Shown here: positions 20,456 to 31,269 of the stretch, in pieces | Layout of the letters: each line of letters opens with the position of its first letter | Numbering within the stretch: position 1 is the stretch's first letter | From: Aedes albopictus | Taxonomy: Eukaryota > Arthropoda > Insecta > Diptera > Culicidae | NCBI RefSeq assembly: GCF_035046485.1 | Contig: NC_085136.1 | Location: 74,727,734-74,791,733 of the forward strand | DNA: 64,000 nucleotides | Direction of reading: 5' to 3' | Translations under genes and position numbers: made by a program | Notes under the pieces: model-generated | Told to the model about the DNA's origin: nothing | The model's input: only the letters and a program-made list of their open reading frames with translations | The model's database searches: none

Positions 20456-20515
20456 GTAGACTTTGGCCAGATCCCCCTCCCTCCAAGAAGTCTACGTGGT
20501 TTATGAACGGCCCCT
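20456..20515. mobile_element. Half-copy of the 'acgtagactt' MITE end
   Basis: The string 'aagaagtctacgtggtttatgaacggcccctta' matches the right end of the MITE at 13414-13575. The left half is replaced by the tRNA-like sequence, with the border at about 20455. Confidence 0.6.
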
Positions 20516-20739
20516 TAGAACAAATTTCATTCAGAAAGTTGTGTAAGGATTTGAAACTTCACTAGAGTAAGGTTTCAAACCAATACACGATGACAACACT
20601 AACGCCGCCAAACATCATATTGCCACAGTCAGTGGTGAATTGAAACATTTCAAGTGGTGAATTAAATTAGTATGAGAAATTAACCAATTGCAGCACCACG
20701 CTATTGCCACTTGTGTTGCCGATGAAATATTCCTTACAC
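20516..20739. other. Unassigned DNA left of the Gypsy relic
   Basis: It contains 'cagtggtgaattgaaacatttcaagtggtgaatt', a local direct repeat, but no clear inverted ends. No gene is recognised. Confidence 0.35.
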
Positions 20740-21200
20740 TAAATTCAGATTGGACTTGGATGTCGGCTACAAAAAATTTCCACGCCAGCTTCCTCCTCAG
20801 ACCAAGATCTGTCGAAACAAATTTGCCTTTATCAATACGCTAATTCCATTAGCGGCGTGCAGTAGGAACGGAATGGGGTCGTTGAGACGGTCTATTCTAG
20901 TCGCAGGTATGATTTAAAGACACTATATGGTAAAGACACGAAATCTGATGATTGTTTCTGTTGATGATGATTCCCGCATCATGACGATGATGCTGCCGTG
21001 CAATGCCTTCAAAGCGCGTTTGACAGGTCTCCTGCTCGATTGGAATGGCATTGACAGTAAATTTGGTATTCCAATTGGAACATTTCGTGTCTTTGCATAT
21101 AGTGTCTTTAGTATGATTGATCCCGTATACACGAGAAACCGTATGTCACTGTTTCTGTTATAAAGCAGCAGTCTTCGGCTTGAAAATAACTCGCCCACCA
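20740..21200 (-). pseudogene. Gypsy protease remnant, active-site Asp lost
   Basis: The protease entry SRRLLLYNRNSDIRFLVYTG aligns with the usual 'SRRLF...RFLVDTGS' region. The catalytic Asp of DTGS is replaced by Tyr (VYTGS). After the MITE the frame continues with IPFLLHAANG and then, in another frame, RRKLAWKFFVADIQ, the protease-RT linker. It is therefore catalytically dead as well as interrupted. Confidence 0.7.
20917..21108. mobile_element. TA-flanked MITE, 192 bp, inside Gypsy protease
   Basis: The inverted ends are AAGACACTATATGGTAAAGA at the left and CTTTGCATATAGTGTCTT at the right, extending inward to 'cacgaaat/atttcgtg'. TA flanks both sides (20915-20916 and 21109-21110). The host reading frame resumes on either side. 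Confidence 0.78.
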
Positions 21201-21239
21201 CCGTCGATTTAGGTGAACGTTTCTCTAATTTTTTGACTC

Positions 21240-21709
21240 ATCAAATTGACACCGCTTCGTGAAGCGATCAGCCTGCTGTCCGAACTTCCGACGGTACCAG
21301 CACAACTCCGCACTTGCATTGTTGTTTCGGATTCTTGCACGAAATGTTGAACGAGCTCTGCGACGACTTCCGAAAAACTGCTGCAATCGCCGAACTTCCG
21401 TGCTGAGAACCTCTAATTATTCTTTTAGATTATCCATCTGATCAAACACCGTATTAGGAGCTGGATTTGTTACCGGATCGGTGCAACAGCGGCATCCCGC
21501 GGGATCTCAGTGAGCTTGTCTGCATTTTCCGGCTTGGGTGATGTTCCGTCGCTGATCGTTAGCACTGGACAAATAGGCTGAGGCATACGCTGTCGGCTGC
21601 ACAGCTCTTGCAATTTTTGCTAAAAGGTGGGTCGGACGCCTGTCGCCGAGATCCGATGATTCAAGAAGACGTTCCAGGCGAGTTTGGGGGGAAAGAATAA
21701 ACCGAGGGA
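21240..21709 (-). pseudogene. Gypsy gag, C-terminal part, broken
   Basis: The segment shows LERLLESSDLGDRRPTHLL, a Gypsy-gag landmark of the 'LGDRxPxxLL' type. Near its end is a zinc-binding-like stretch, CWYRRKFGQQADRFTKRC. A frameshift and stops between the two remove function. The upstream part of the same gag lies at 25449-25690, beyond the inserted element. Confidence 0.8.
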
Positions 21710-21964
21710 CATTGGCGTAACTGGAGGGGGGGCCAGGGGGGCCAGGCCCCCCCCAGAATCCGCCAGGCCCCCCCCAGAAATTTTCCATGACTTTATATAT
21801 GGAAATTAGAAAAAATCTGAAAACCACTGTCGTGGTGACAAACATAGATCTATATTCTCAATTTAGTTGAAAATCGGAGTTTTCGACTAGCGAAGTTGGA
21901 TTTTTCTCCAAATCCGTGCGTCGGACCTAACTTCGGAAGTGGTGCGCTGTATAGCAAACAAAAT

Positions 21965-24900
21965 AATTCTTTGAGGAATCGTTCAATGAATTCCTGGAAG
22001 AATCTCCAGAGGAATTCTGGAAGGAATCTATGGAGAAATTTCTGAATATATTCATAGAGAAATTCCCGAAGAAATTCCTAGAGAAATTCCTAGAGGAATT
22101 CTGAGAGGAATTTCTAATGGAGTACCAGGAGAAATTTCCAGAGGAATTTCTGGAGGACTTACAGGAGCAATTTCAGAAGGAATTTCTGGAAGAATTACTA
22201 GAGAAATAATCGGAGGAATTTCTGGAGGAATCCATGAAATAATTCCTGGAGGAATGTGTAGAGGAAACCTCGGAGACTAAATTCCTGGATTAATTCTTGG
22301 GGGAAACCCTGGAAGGATTTCTGGAGGAATTCCCGGAACAATTCCCCAAGGAATTGCTGTACGAATTTCCGAAGAAATTCCTGGAGGAATTCCTGGATCC
22401 ATTCCTGAATAAATTAGCGAAAGTATTCCTGAATAAATACCTGGGGTAATTTTTGGTGAAATTCGTGGTAGAACTCCTAGAGGAGTCCCTGGAAAAATGC
22501 CTGGATGAAATCCTGGACGAATCCCAGGAGGAATACCTGGAATAATTCTTGAATAAATTCCAGAAAGAATTTGTGGGGAAATTTTTAAAAGAATCCCTTG
22601 AGGATTTCCTGGAGGGTTCCAGAAAAAATATTTGAAGAAATTCCTAGAGATATCTCAGGAGGAAATCATTCAGGAATCCCAGGAAGAACTATTGAAATAT
22701 TTCTTGGATAAACTCCGAGAGGAATTCTTGGGGTAGTTTCTAAATGAATCCCTGGAGGATTTTCTAGATAAACTCCTGGAGAAATTGCGGTAATAATTTC
22801 TGAAGGAATCCTGGATTAATGCCTGGAGGAATCCCTATAGAAATCTCTGGAGGAACTTCTGGAGGAATGCCTGGAGTAATCCCTGGATAAATTCCTGGTG
22901 ACATGCCTGTATCAATTCCTGGAGGAATCTCTCGAGAAATTCCTTAAGAAATCCCTGGAGGATACCCTGGGGAATTGCCTTGAAAAATCCCTGGAGAAAT
23001 TCCTGGACTAATGCCTGGAGTAATCTCTGGATACATTTCTAAATGAGTACCTGGTGGAGTTTTCAAAAGAATTCTGGGAGCAATCTAGTGGAGTTTAGAG
23101 TTTTTAGAAGAACTCCCGAAGCAATCTCTAGATGAATTGCTGGAGAAATCCTGAGATGAGTCCATGGAGAAACTCCCTGGAGAAATTTCTAAAGAAACCT
23201 CTCGAAAAATTCCTAGAGGAATCCTTAGAGAAATTTCTAGAGAAATTCTTGGAAGAATCCCTGGGAAAATTCTTTGGAAAATCCCTGGAGGAATCCCTGA
23301 AGCAACTTCTGGAGAAACCTCAGGAGGAATGCCTGGAAAGTTCTGGACAAATTCCTGCAGGAAGTTCTGGATAAATTCCTTGCGGAATCCCAGGAAGAAT
23401 TCCTGGATTAATCTGTAAAGGAATTTTTGTGGAAATTCCTTGGAACTATCCCTGGAATGAATTCCTGGAGGAATCTCGAGAGAAGTTCTGGAAGCAGTTA
23501 ATGGAGGAATTTCTAAAGAAATTCCAAGAGAAATTTCTGAAGAAACTCCAAGAGAAATTTCTGAAGAAAATCCAAGAGAAATTTCTAGAGGAATTCCCAG
23601 AGGAATTTTTGGAGGAATTCCTGAAGGAATTGCGGTAGTAATTTCTAAAGGAATTCCTATGGGAGTTCCTGGATCAATTCCTGGAGGACTTTCTGAAGGG
23701 ATTCTTGGGGTAATACTTAAGTAACCTCTTGAGGAATTCCTGGGGGCATCCTTAGAGGAATTTCTAGAGAATAACTTGGAAGAATTCTAGAGAATTACTT
23801 GGAAGGAATCCATGGAGAAATTTCTGAAGGAATTCAAGGAGAAATTTTTAGAGGAATTCAGAAAGGAATTTCTGGTGGAGTTCCAGGAGGATTTTCTGGA
23901 GGAATTACTGCAGGAATCATCGGTGGAATTCCTGGAGGGATCCATGAAATAAATCCTGGAGGAATGTGTAGAGGAAACCTTAGAGAAGAAATTCCTGGAA
24001 GAATTTTCGGAGGAATTAATGGAAGAATTCCTGGATCCAAACTTGAATAAATTCCTGGAGTAATTCCTGAGGAAATACCTGGGGTAATACCTGGAGAAAT
24101 TCTTGGTAGAACTCTTGCAGAAGTCTCTGGAGAAATGCCTGAATGAAATCCTAGAGGCATGCCAGGAGGAATACCTGGAATAATTCTTGAAAAAAATCCG
24201 GGAGGAATTTCCGAAGGAGTTCCTGGAGGAATCTCAAGATTCATTCCTGATGAAATACAAAGTTCGATTTCTGAGGGAATTCCAGGAGGATTTTCTGAAG
24301 AATTCTCAGGGGAAATACTGAAAAAACCGCTGAAATTCCTGAGGAAATCCTGAAATCCTGGATTAATTCCTGCGGGAGTTTCTGATGGAATCCCAATAAG
24401 AGTTCTTCTAGAAATGTTTAAAATAATCTCGGAATTCGTTTTTGTAAGAATAACAGAAGAAATTTCCGGTGAATCCCTGGAGGAACTCATGAAGTAATTT
24501 CTGAAGAAACCCGATGAGGAATCCCGGAAGCAAGCCCCATTAGGAACTCTTTATGGAATCTCAGGAGAGCTTTCTTAGCGAATACCTGGAAGATTTTTTG
24601 TAGGAATATTCCTGGATAAAAAAATGAAGAAATCAATGTCTGCAGTAATTGTTGAAGGAATACTAGGATCCCTAGTGGAGCGGACCTGGTGGGATGGTTA
24701 GAACACTTGACTATCACGCCGAGGGATCGAATCCCACTCCCGACAAACTCGCAAAATGTGACTTCTTCCTTCGGAAGGGAAATAAAGCGTGGGCCCCGAG
24801 ATGAACTAGCCTAGGGCTAAAAATCTCGTTAATTCACATAAAAAAACTAGGATCCCTAAAGGTTTTTTGTACAAATTTTTTAAGCAATTCTTGGAGTGTT

Positions 24901-25265
24901 TTTTTAAGAATCTCTAAGTAAAATTTTCTAAAAGAATTTCTGAATTACATTCCTGCAGAAATACTTCGAATCATTCCAGATGTAATTATTGGAGCAATCT
25001 CTAGTGGAATTATGGAAGGCATATATGGAGATATCCCTGTAGAAATCTCTGAATACCTGCAGAAATACCTTAAAGGATCTCCGGAGAAATTCCTGAAGGA
25101 AACTTCGAAAAAAGCACTGGAACAATTACTGGAGGAACCTCTATAGATATCCCAGGACAAATCCCCGAAAAAATGTCTAGTAGAATCCCTAGATGAATTC
25201 TTGATTGAATTTCTGGAAGAAGCCAAGATGGAATCACTGAATTAAGCTATGAAAAAAATCTTGGA
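21965..25265. repeat. 12-bp minisatellite (inverse orientation GGAGGAATTCCT)
   Basis: The units are variants of GGAGGAATTCCT/GGAGAAATTCCT, the reverse complement of the array at 9905-12835. The stretch is interrupted only by the SINE at 24675-24845. Open frames of 60-210 codons on both strands come from the multiple-of-three unit. Confidence 0.92.
24675..24845 (+). mobile_element. tRNA-derived SINE, 171 bp, 13-bp duplication
   Basis: The head (A box TGGTGGGATGGTTAG, B box GGGATCGAATCCC) is tRNA-related. It is followed by a short body (gacttcttccttcggaaggg) and an A-rich tail. The direct repeat ACTAGGATCCCTA occurs at 24662-24674 and 24846-24858. It is not Feilai; the body is different. Confidence 0.85.
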
Positions 25266-25448
25266 GGAATTGTTCATACTCATATAGTTTACAAAACTAT
25301 GAACAAATCTGAAACAGTCATTTTGATTACTCAAAACTACAATACTGATTTGCATATTCACTTATCGGGCGCCCATCCCGCTTAATATTCATCTCAAGTC
25401 AGGCCCCCCCTGGGCCCCCTCCAGGAAAAAATCCTAGTTACGCCAATG

Positions 25449-25690
25449 CCGAGGGACCAAGCGATCCTTGATAGCCGTTGTCCACCTGCGGCGGATTCGG
25501 AACCAGAACGGCTACATGGTAAATCATGGATTGATCAAGTTTAGCCATGAGATGGTGGAACTTAATGACGTGTTTCGTTATATTCCCCACGATGAACTAC
25601 GCCTCGGCTTGGGCACATTTCCAGGTCAGTTTTCCAAAATTCCGGAAGCTTGATTGATACTGCAGCAGCTGCGCCTTGTTATTTTCAGCG
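25449..25690 (-). pseudogene. Gypsy gag, N-terminal part, broken
   Basis: A KLPEFWKTDLEMC-like segment is followed, after a frame change, by KFHHLMAKLDQSMIYHV, both typical of insect Gypsy gag. It then runs to IKDRLV at the insertion border. The reading frame carries straight over to the 21709 side if the inserted element and one copy of its 8-bp duplication are ignored. Confidence 0.78.
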
Positions 25691-25849
25691 ATTGCTACTG
25701 AAAACGGAGATGAAGTCTTCTTGATGTGCGGAACAAACGTAGCGCCGTAGCGCGTTCGACCATCATGTCCTAATCGGCCCTCCGTCGAGGAGCTGGTGAA
25801 CCACGTTGCGATTATTCCGAAAGGTTGAATCGTAGAAGATCGATGAAAC
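25691..25849. other. Junction between Gypsy and LINE relics
   Basis: No recognisable protein landmark appears on either strand. A minus-strand open frame covers it but lacks features. The exact border of the two relics cannot be fixed by eye. Confidence 0.4.
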
Positions 25850-26177
25850 GCCATCACAAGAACGCCTTCATCGTCACCGATGAGAATAATTTGGGTGAGC
25901 TACGCACGCAGAGAAAGCAATGCATTACAGATGGCACCTGGAGGAGGATGGAGGAGTGATGGAACGCCAAAGCCGCGATAGAACGAAAACACGACGAGCC
26001 AAAGCGGTAGCCCGCCAGCGCTATTCGGTTCTTGAGAAGGAAGTGAAATACCGGCAACATTCGTCTCCTCTATGATATCTCACGTCGCCTTAGTGGGACT
26101 AAGATGAATGCTACGATGCACGTGAAAGACACGTCTGGACAGTTACTGACCGACCCGGCTGACCAGTTGAAACGCTG

Positions 26178-26205
26178 CACAGTGGGCAAAATCGAGCCAA
26201 AAAAC
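26178..26205 (+). repeat. Left terminal RSS-like motif
   Basis: The heptamer CACAGTG is at 26178-26184, the 12-bp spacer at 26185-26196, and the nonamer-like CCAAAAAAC at 26197-26205. The heptamer equals the vertebrate consensus. The nonamer matches ACAAAAACC at seven of nine positions. Confidence 0.7.
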
Positions 26206-26419
26206 GGAACTTATTTTTGCCGCTGGTTTGAAGCAATAAAAAGTATGTACCCCAAAGGAAAAAACCACGCTAAATCGATTGGTGATGGTCTCGTGACCGG
26301 CAGGTGACGGGAAATGGCCTCTTTGGGCACTTTTAGGTCCCGAATCTGGTTTTCCAGGTTCCGCACCAGGCTATTTTCAATCAAATCAGCTAAATATAGA
26401 TTGCGGCACATCATTTCAT

Positions 26420-27015
26420 GCCTATTTTTGGTAAGGATGTTAGTGGTGACTATTTAAGACCTCACCAAGGTCATATGGCCACTTCCGGATCCTGGTCCAG
26501 TTCCTCCGGTTCCGGATTCCGGCCATTTCAAGTGAAGTCACCTAAATATACAGTGCGACATATCAATTCATATCTATTTTCAACAGGCACGTGAGTAGTA
26601 ACTGTTTGAGACCTCACCAAGGTCATATGGCCACTTCCGGATCCTGGTCCAGTTCCTCCGGATCCAGATTCCGGCCATTTCAAGTGAAGTCAGCTAAATA
26701 TACGGTGCGACATATCAATTCATATCTATTTTCAATAAGCATGTGAATGGTGACTATTTTAGACCTCAACGAGGTCATATGGCCACTTCCGGATCCTGGT
26801 CCAGTTCTTCCGGATCCAGATTTCAGCCATTTCAAGTGAAGTCAGCTAAATATACGGTGTGACATATCAATTCATATCTATTTTCAATAAGCTTTTGAGT
26901 GGTGACTATTTGAGACCTCACCGGGGTCATATGGCCACTTCCGGATCCTGGTCCAGTTCCTCCGGATCCGGAGTCCGTCCATTTCAAGTGAAGTCAGCTG
27001 AATATACAGTGCGAA
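26420..27015. repeat. Left-arm tandem ~152-bp units of the Transib-like element
   Basis: The phrase 'ggtcatatggccacttccgg' recurs near 26469, 26621, 26774 and 26926, so units of about 152 bp. Each unit includes 'ggatcctggtccagttcctccgga', 'ccatttcaagtgaagtcagct' and 'gacatatcaattcatatctat'. The right arm holds the same units inverted. Confidence 0.88.
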
Positions 27016-27019
27016 GGAC

Positions 27020-29880
27020 GAAACACATTTTCAGAGTAAATGTTACACCATTTATTTGCTTTCTAATGTTTTTGTAGTCAAATAACCAGTTTTAATTTCC
27101 GTGGATAAAATAACAGTTCAAGTGTAACTGTCATGAAATCTAGATATTACTAAAGAGACCGATTCTTGTGGAAATAGCTTCAAAAAATCCTTCGAGAATT
27201 ATTACGGCATTTCCTTCAACTTTTTTTTTTTGTAAATACTTCCTTGAGTTTTTATAGAAATCTCTTAGCTAAATGATTAAAAAAGTCCCTAACCACTTTG
27301 CTTGATTTTGCTCTGTAACTCTTTTTGGAAATCCTTCGGCAATTTGTTTGAAAGTAACTTCAGTAAATTCTTTAAGAACATCTTCAGCAATTTATTTCGG
27401 AAATCCATTGTTAATTTCATTGCGAATTTCTTCCACAATATAATTGGAAATGCTTTCAGCATATCTTTGGCAATTGTTATTTTTTGGAGAATTTTCTCAT
27501 GAATTATTTATAATTTTTTATGCAACTTTTTTACTCATAATTTGGGAAAAATCTTCCGGAATTGCTTATTATAGGGGTATCCGGATTATTTCATAATCAA
27601 AATTAGTCGAAATCCAAAATTTCATAATTTTTGGAGTCCGGGAACTATTTCTAAAACGCATTTAAAATTTGTATGGGGAAAATTCTTGTTCGGGTCGAAC
27701 TGTCACTTTATCGATTGAATTGTCATTCTATCCACGAAAATTAAAACTGTTCTATTAATTTAACCATCAAAACAAAGCTATTGGAATCCAATAAAATCAC
27801 GTTATACAGTCAGGTCTTTTTTTACGCGGTTTTCATTTACGCGGCCGCGTAAATGAAAACTCCATATAAAGAAAAATCATCGTCTTATTTTTGCATGATT
27901 CGTCGAGAAATGGTGAGACTTTTTTTACGCGGTTTTTCGAATTTTGAACTGAGTTTTTTTTTACGCGGTACGTATCCCCCGCGTAAAAAAAACCTGACTG
28001 TACTCATAAAAATGAGCTCTTCCGATTAGGCTATAATAATAGCAATATTTTATTTACTAAACAACCCATTTTTTCAAATTTGTCTATAATATATTTTTTT
28101 AGGAATTAAGTTTAAAATAACCATAAAATTCAACAATAACTTCCTACGAAACTTGTTCTATTAGTTTCTGAAGAATATTTGCTTGGTAATCGTGAATTTT
28201 ATCTGAATAATGACTGAAGGAATCTCCAGAAAATACAACTGTACTGTTTTCATTCATTAATTCCGTCAGGAGTTCTTCGCAGAAATTCGTCTCCAGAGGA
28301 ATAATAACAAAATTATATCTGAAATATTACCTACGATTTTTTGTAGAATTTCTTTGAAGAAAAAATCCAAGCAGAATAACAGACGAATTTCTTTGACATT
28401 TCACGAGAACTAATTAAGAAATTTCATCAACAATTCATTTTTTGTAAATGTTTGTAATTATGTGATTGTAATTAATGTGAAAAATTATTTATTGTTCCTT
28501 TTATATGACAGTTCTGAGGATGACCGAAAAATAAAAGTAGGTTGAAACGTAAAACCAAATTACGATTTTAATTTAATAACATCACCGAGAAACACCAATT
28601 TAAATCGAACAAGATCAAGTAAGCGGTGATCAAAGCCATATCAAGAAAAGACAATTCATATTATTATTCTTTCGGCTACTCCTTTAGGAATATTTCTTTC
28701 TGAAGTTTCATCGGCAAATGGTGTTTTAGAAAATAAAATATTTATATTTTTCGTACTCTAAACAAAGTAAGACATTTGTAGAGTATAACATCATTTATTT
28801 GCTTTTCAATATATTATTTAAGTAGTCAAATTAACAAAACAGATGTAATTCACTTCGATAAATGACAATCGATTAAGTGATAGCTCGCCCTGAAGAAAAA
28901 AAATCAAATTATTTTTTTAACTGCGTTTTAGTGCGTTTAGTAGTTCCGAAATGAAACCCTGGATTTTGATCCCTTTTCCCTTGGAGATTATTTATATGAA
29001 ATAGTCTGGATACCATTAAAAAGCCTGATAAGTTCGGAAGTTACCTTACAGTATTTCCATTAAAATAAACCCGTGAAAATTCTTTCAGGAGTTTATATGA
29101 AACATCCTCTGCTGGTTGATTTTCTTTCTGAAATATATTTTATTAATTATTTCACGCATTTCTTCGGAAATTATTTTACAATACTTTGGAAATTCACTGA
29201 ACAAACCCTTCCAGCTTTCCACCTGCAATTTCTTATGAAAACCATTTTGCTATTGGTTTGGGAATACCTTCTATAACTCTGTCGGAAATTTCTCCTTCTT
29301 TGGGAAATCCATAGTCAATTTTATTGTGAATTCCCTCTGCAATGCCTTTGAATATTTTTAGGCAATGGTTTCCGGAATTTCATCCGTACTGTTTTAACTT
29401 ATTTAGAAATTATTGCGGCTGTAATTCTTCCAAGATTTTTTCACTAAAGTAATTCGACAAGATATTGTAGGTAATATTATAGATATAATTTGATTATTAA
29501 TCCTCTGGGGACGAATTTCTTAGAAGAACTCGTGATGGAATTATTGAATGAAAACCCTACAGTAATATTTTATTGACATCCTTCAGATAAAATACATGGA
29601 GCAATTTCCACAGAAGTTGAGTTTTTTACCCTACTAACAAAATTAGCCGCATAAGAGCTTATCATACAAATGGAATCGTAAGAAAGCTCTTTTAAGGTCT
29701 TATTCAGCAAAAATGTTAGTCCGGTAGTAAAATCGATACGTTCATTTGCTTAACTGTAATTTTATCCACGGAAATAAAAAAAAAAAACTGTTTTGTTTAT
29801 TTGCCTTCAAAAACACAAGAAATCAAATAGAAGATGTTATATTTACACTGAATAAATATTTCGTACTTCGCACCGCATAC
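27020..29880. other. AT-rich core of the Transib-like element, no transposase
   Basis: It contains diverged 'ggaaatttcttcggcaat'-like repeats (27180-27560 and 29000-29600) and one MITE. Frames are at most about 67 codons and none resembles a transposase. The outermost parts (27030-27150 and 29740-29880) are still inverted copies of each other (for example 'ttccgtggataaaataacag'). Confidence 0.6.
27807..28000. mobile_element. TA-flanked MITE, 194 bp, 'cagtcaggt...tttacgcgg' family
   Basis: The inverted ends are CAGTCAGGTCTTTTTTTACG and CGTAAAAAAAACCTGACTG. TA flanks both sides (27805-27806 and 28001-28002). Internal 'tttacgcggt' motifs repeat, and a hairpin tttacgcggccgcgtaaa lies near 27836. 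This type is typical of pogo/mariner-derived MITEs. Confidence 0.82.
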
Positions 29881-29884
29881 TCAG

Positions 29885-30760
29885 CTGAGTTCACTTGAAA
29901 TGGCCGGAACCCGGAATTGGAGTAATTGAAGCAGGATCCCGGAGTGGCCATGTGAGGTCTCAAACAGTCACCACTTACATTCTTACCAAAAATAGATATG
30001 AAATGATAGTTGCACTTTATGCTTAGTAAACTTCACTTGACATGGCCGGAATCAGGATCCAGAAGAACTGGACCAGGATCCGGAAGTGGCCATATCACCC
30101 CGGTAAGGTCTCAAATAGTCACCACTCACATGCTTATTGAAAATAGATATGAATTGATATGTCACACCGTATATATAGCTGACTTCACTTGAAATGACTG
30201 GAATCCGGATCCGGAGGAACTGGACCATGATCCGGAAGTGGCCATATGACCTCGGTGAGGTATAAAATAGTCACCACTCACATGCTTATTGAGAATAGAT
30301 ATGAATTGATATGTCACACTGTATATATAGCTGACTTCACTTGAAATGGCCGGAATCCGGATCCGGAGAAACTGGACCAGGATCCGGAAGTGGCCATATG
30401 ACCTCGGTGAGGTCTAAAATAGTCACCACTCACATGCTTATTGAAAATAGATATGAATTGATATTTCGCACCGTATATTCAGCTGACTTCACTTGAAATG
30501 GCCGGAATCTGGATCCGGAGGAACTGGACCAGGATCCGGAAGTGGCCATATGACCTTGATGAGGTCTCAAACAGTTACTACTCACATGCCTGTTGAAAAT
30601 AGATATGAGTTGATATGTCGCACTGTATGTTTAGGTGACTTCACTTGAAATGGCCGGAATCCGGAACCGGAGGAACTGGACCAGGATCCGGAAGTGGCCA
30701 TATGACCTTGGTGAGGTTTTAAATAGTCACCACTAACATCCTTACCAAAAATAGGCATGA
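29885..30760. repeat. Right-arm tandem ~152-bp units (inverted)
   Basis: The phrase 'ggatccggaagtggccatat' recurs near 30077, 30229, 30378, 30531 and 30684, with a diverged first unit near 29935. That is about six units against four in the left arm. The arms therefore differ in copy number. Confidence 0.86.
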
Positions 30761-30970
30761 AATGATGTGCCGCACTCTATATTTAGCTGATTTGATTGAA
30801 AATAGCCTGGTGCGGAACCCGGAAAACCAGGTTCGGGACCTAAAAGTGGCCAAAGAGGCCACTTCCCGTCACCTGCCGGTCACGAGACCATCACCAATCG
30901 ATTTAGCATGGTTTTTTCCTTTGGAGTACATACTTTTTATTGCTTCAAACCAGCGGCAAAAATAAGTTCC

Positions 30971-30998
30971 GTTTTTTGGCTCGATTCTGCCCACTGTG
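30971..30998 (-). repeat. Right terminal RSS-like motif
   Basis: Read on the minus strand, CACAGTG is at 30998-30992, the spacer GGCAGAATCGAG is 12 bp (one change from the left end), and CCAAAAAAC follows. Both ends therefore have the same 12-bp spacing. Confidence 0.7.
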
Positions 30999-31269
30999 CG
31001 CTGGTTTGAGCACTTTGGAAATCGTTTTCAAGTGTCGGCCACGCTATCAGCATGATCCGCCAAGGGTTCGACACATTACTCGTGTCAACACCGAAGCTCC
31101 ATCAGTGTAGGAGATAGAAACAGTCATCCGTAGCATGTAACCGAACAAAGCCCCAGGGGTCGATCGCATATCAGCTGAGATGCTCAAAGCTTACCCCGTA
31201 GTATCCGCACAACTACTGCATCAATTATTCTGCAACATATGAGAAACCACGACATTTCCGGCCGACTGG

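Larger units (their letters stand above)
21710..25448. mobile_element. hAT-like element, 3.7 kb, interior made of 12-bp minisatellite
   Basis: The 13-bp inverted ends CATTGGCGTAACT/AGTTACGCCAATG are perfect. They are followed inward by G/C homopolymer-like stretches (ggggggccaggggggcc and ggccccccctgggccccc). The 8-bp duplication CCGAGGGA lies at 21702-21709 and 25449-25456, and it sits inside Gypsy gag, whose frame reads through the empty site. No transposase is visible; the interior is 3.3 kb of minisatellite plus a SINE. The left end also holds part of a repeat (21850-21960) related to the hairpin at 33240-33420. Confidence 0.85.
20740..25690 (-). mobile_element. Ty3/Gypsy-type retrotransposon relic (gag to protease), interrupted
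   Basis: On the minus strand the order is gag (25690-25449, then 21709 to about 21240), protease (about 21190-20860) and a short linker ending near 20740. A 3.7-kb hAT-like element splits gag at 25449/21709, and a 192-bp MITE splits protease at about 21109/20916. No reverse transcriptase, integrase or LTR is seen, so only a piece survives. Confidence 0.8.
26178..30998. mobile_element. Transib-like non-autonomous element, 4.8 kb, RSS-like ends
   Basis: Both ends begin with the heptamer CACAGTG, followed by a 12-bp spacer (GGCAAAATCGAG or GGCAGAATCGAG) and CCAAAAAAC. A 5-bp G/C-rich direct repeat CGCTG flanks it (26173-26177 and 30999-31003). Removing the element and one repeat copy restores the LINE frame (Lys-Arg-Trp-Phe-Glu). 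Long inverted arms (about 26178-27150 and 29750-30998) contain tandem ~152-bp units. The interior has no transposase. A 5-bp G/C-rich duplication and RSS-like ends are the published traits of the Transib superfamily, relatives of RAG1; the superfamily assignment is my inference. Confidence 0.75.

Noticed and set aside
23858..24490. 210-codon minus frame with Ile-Pro-Pro-Gly periodicity
   Set aside because: Repeat-derived, as above; no start context and no domain.
26211..26414. 67-codon frame found also at 30762-30965
   Set aside because: The identical frames are the two inverted arms of the Transib-like element, not genes.
26420..27015. CRISPR-like direct repeats
   Set aside because: The units are ~152 bp with no short-repeat/spacer alternation, no cas genes are present, and the context is a eukaryotic transposon.
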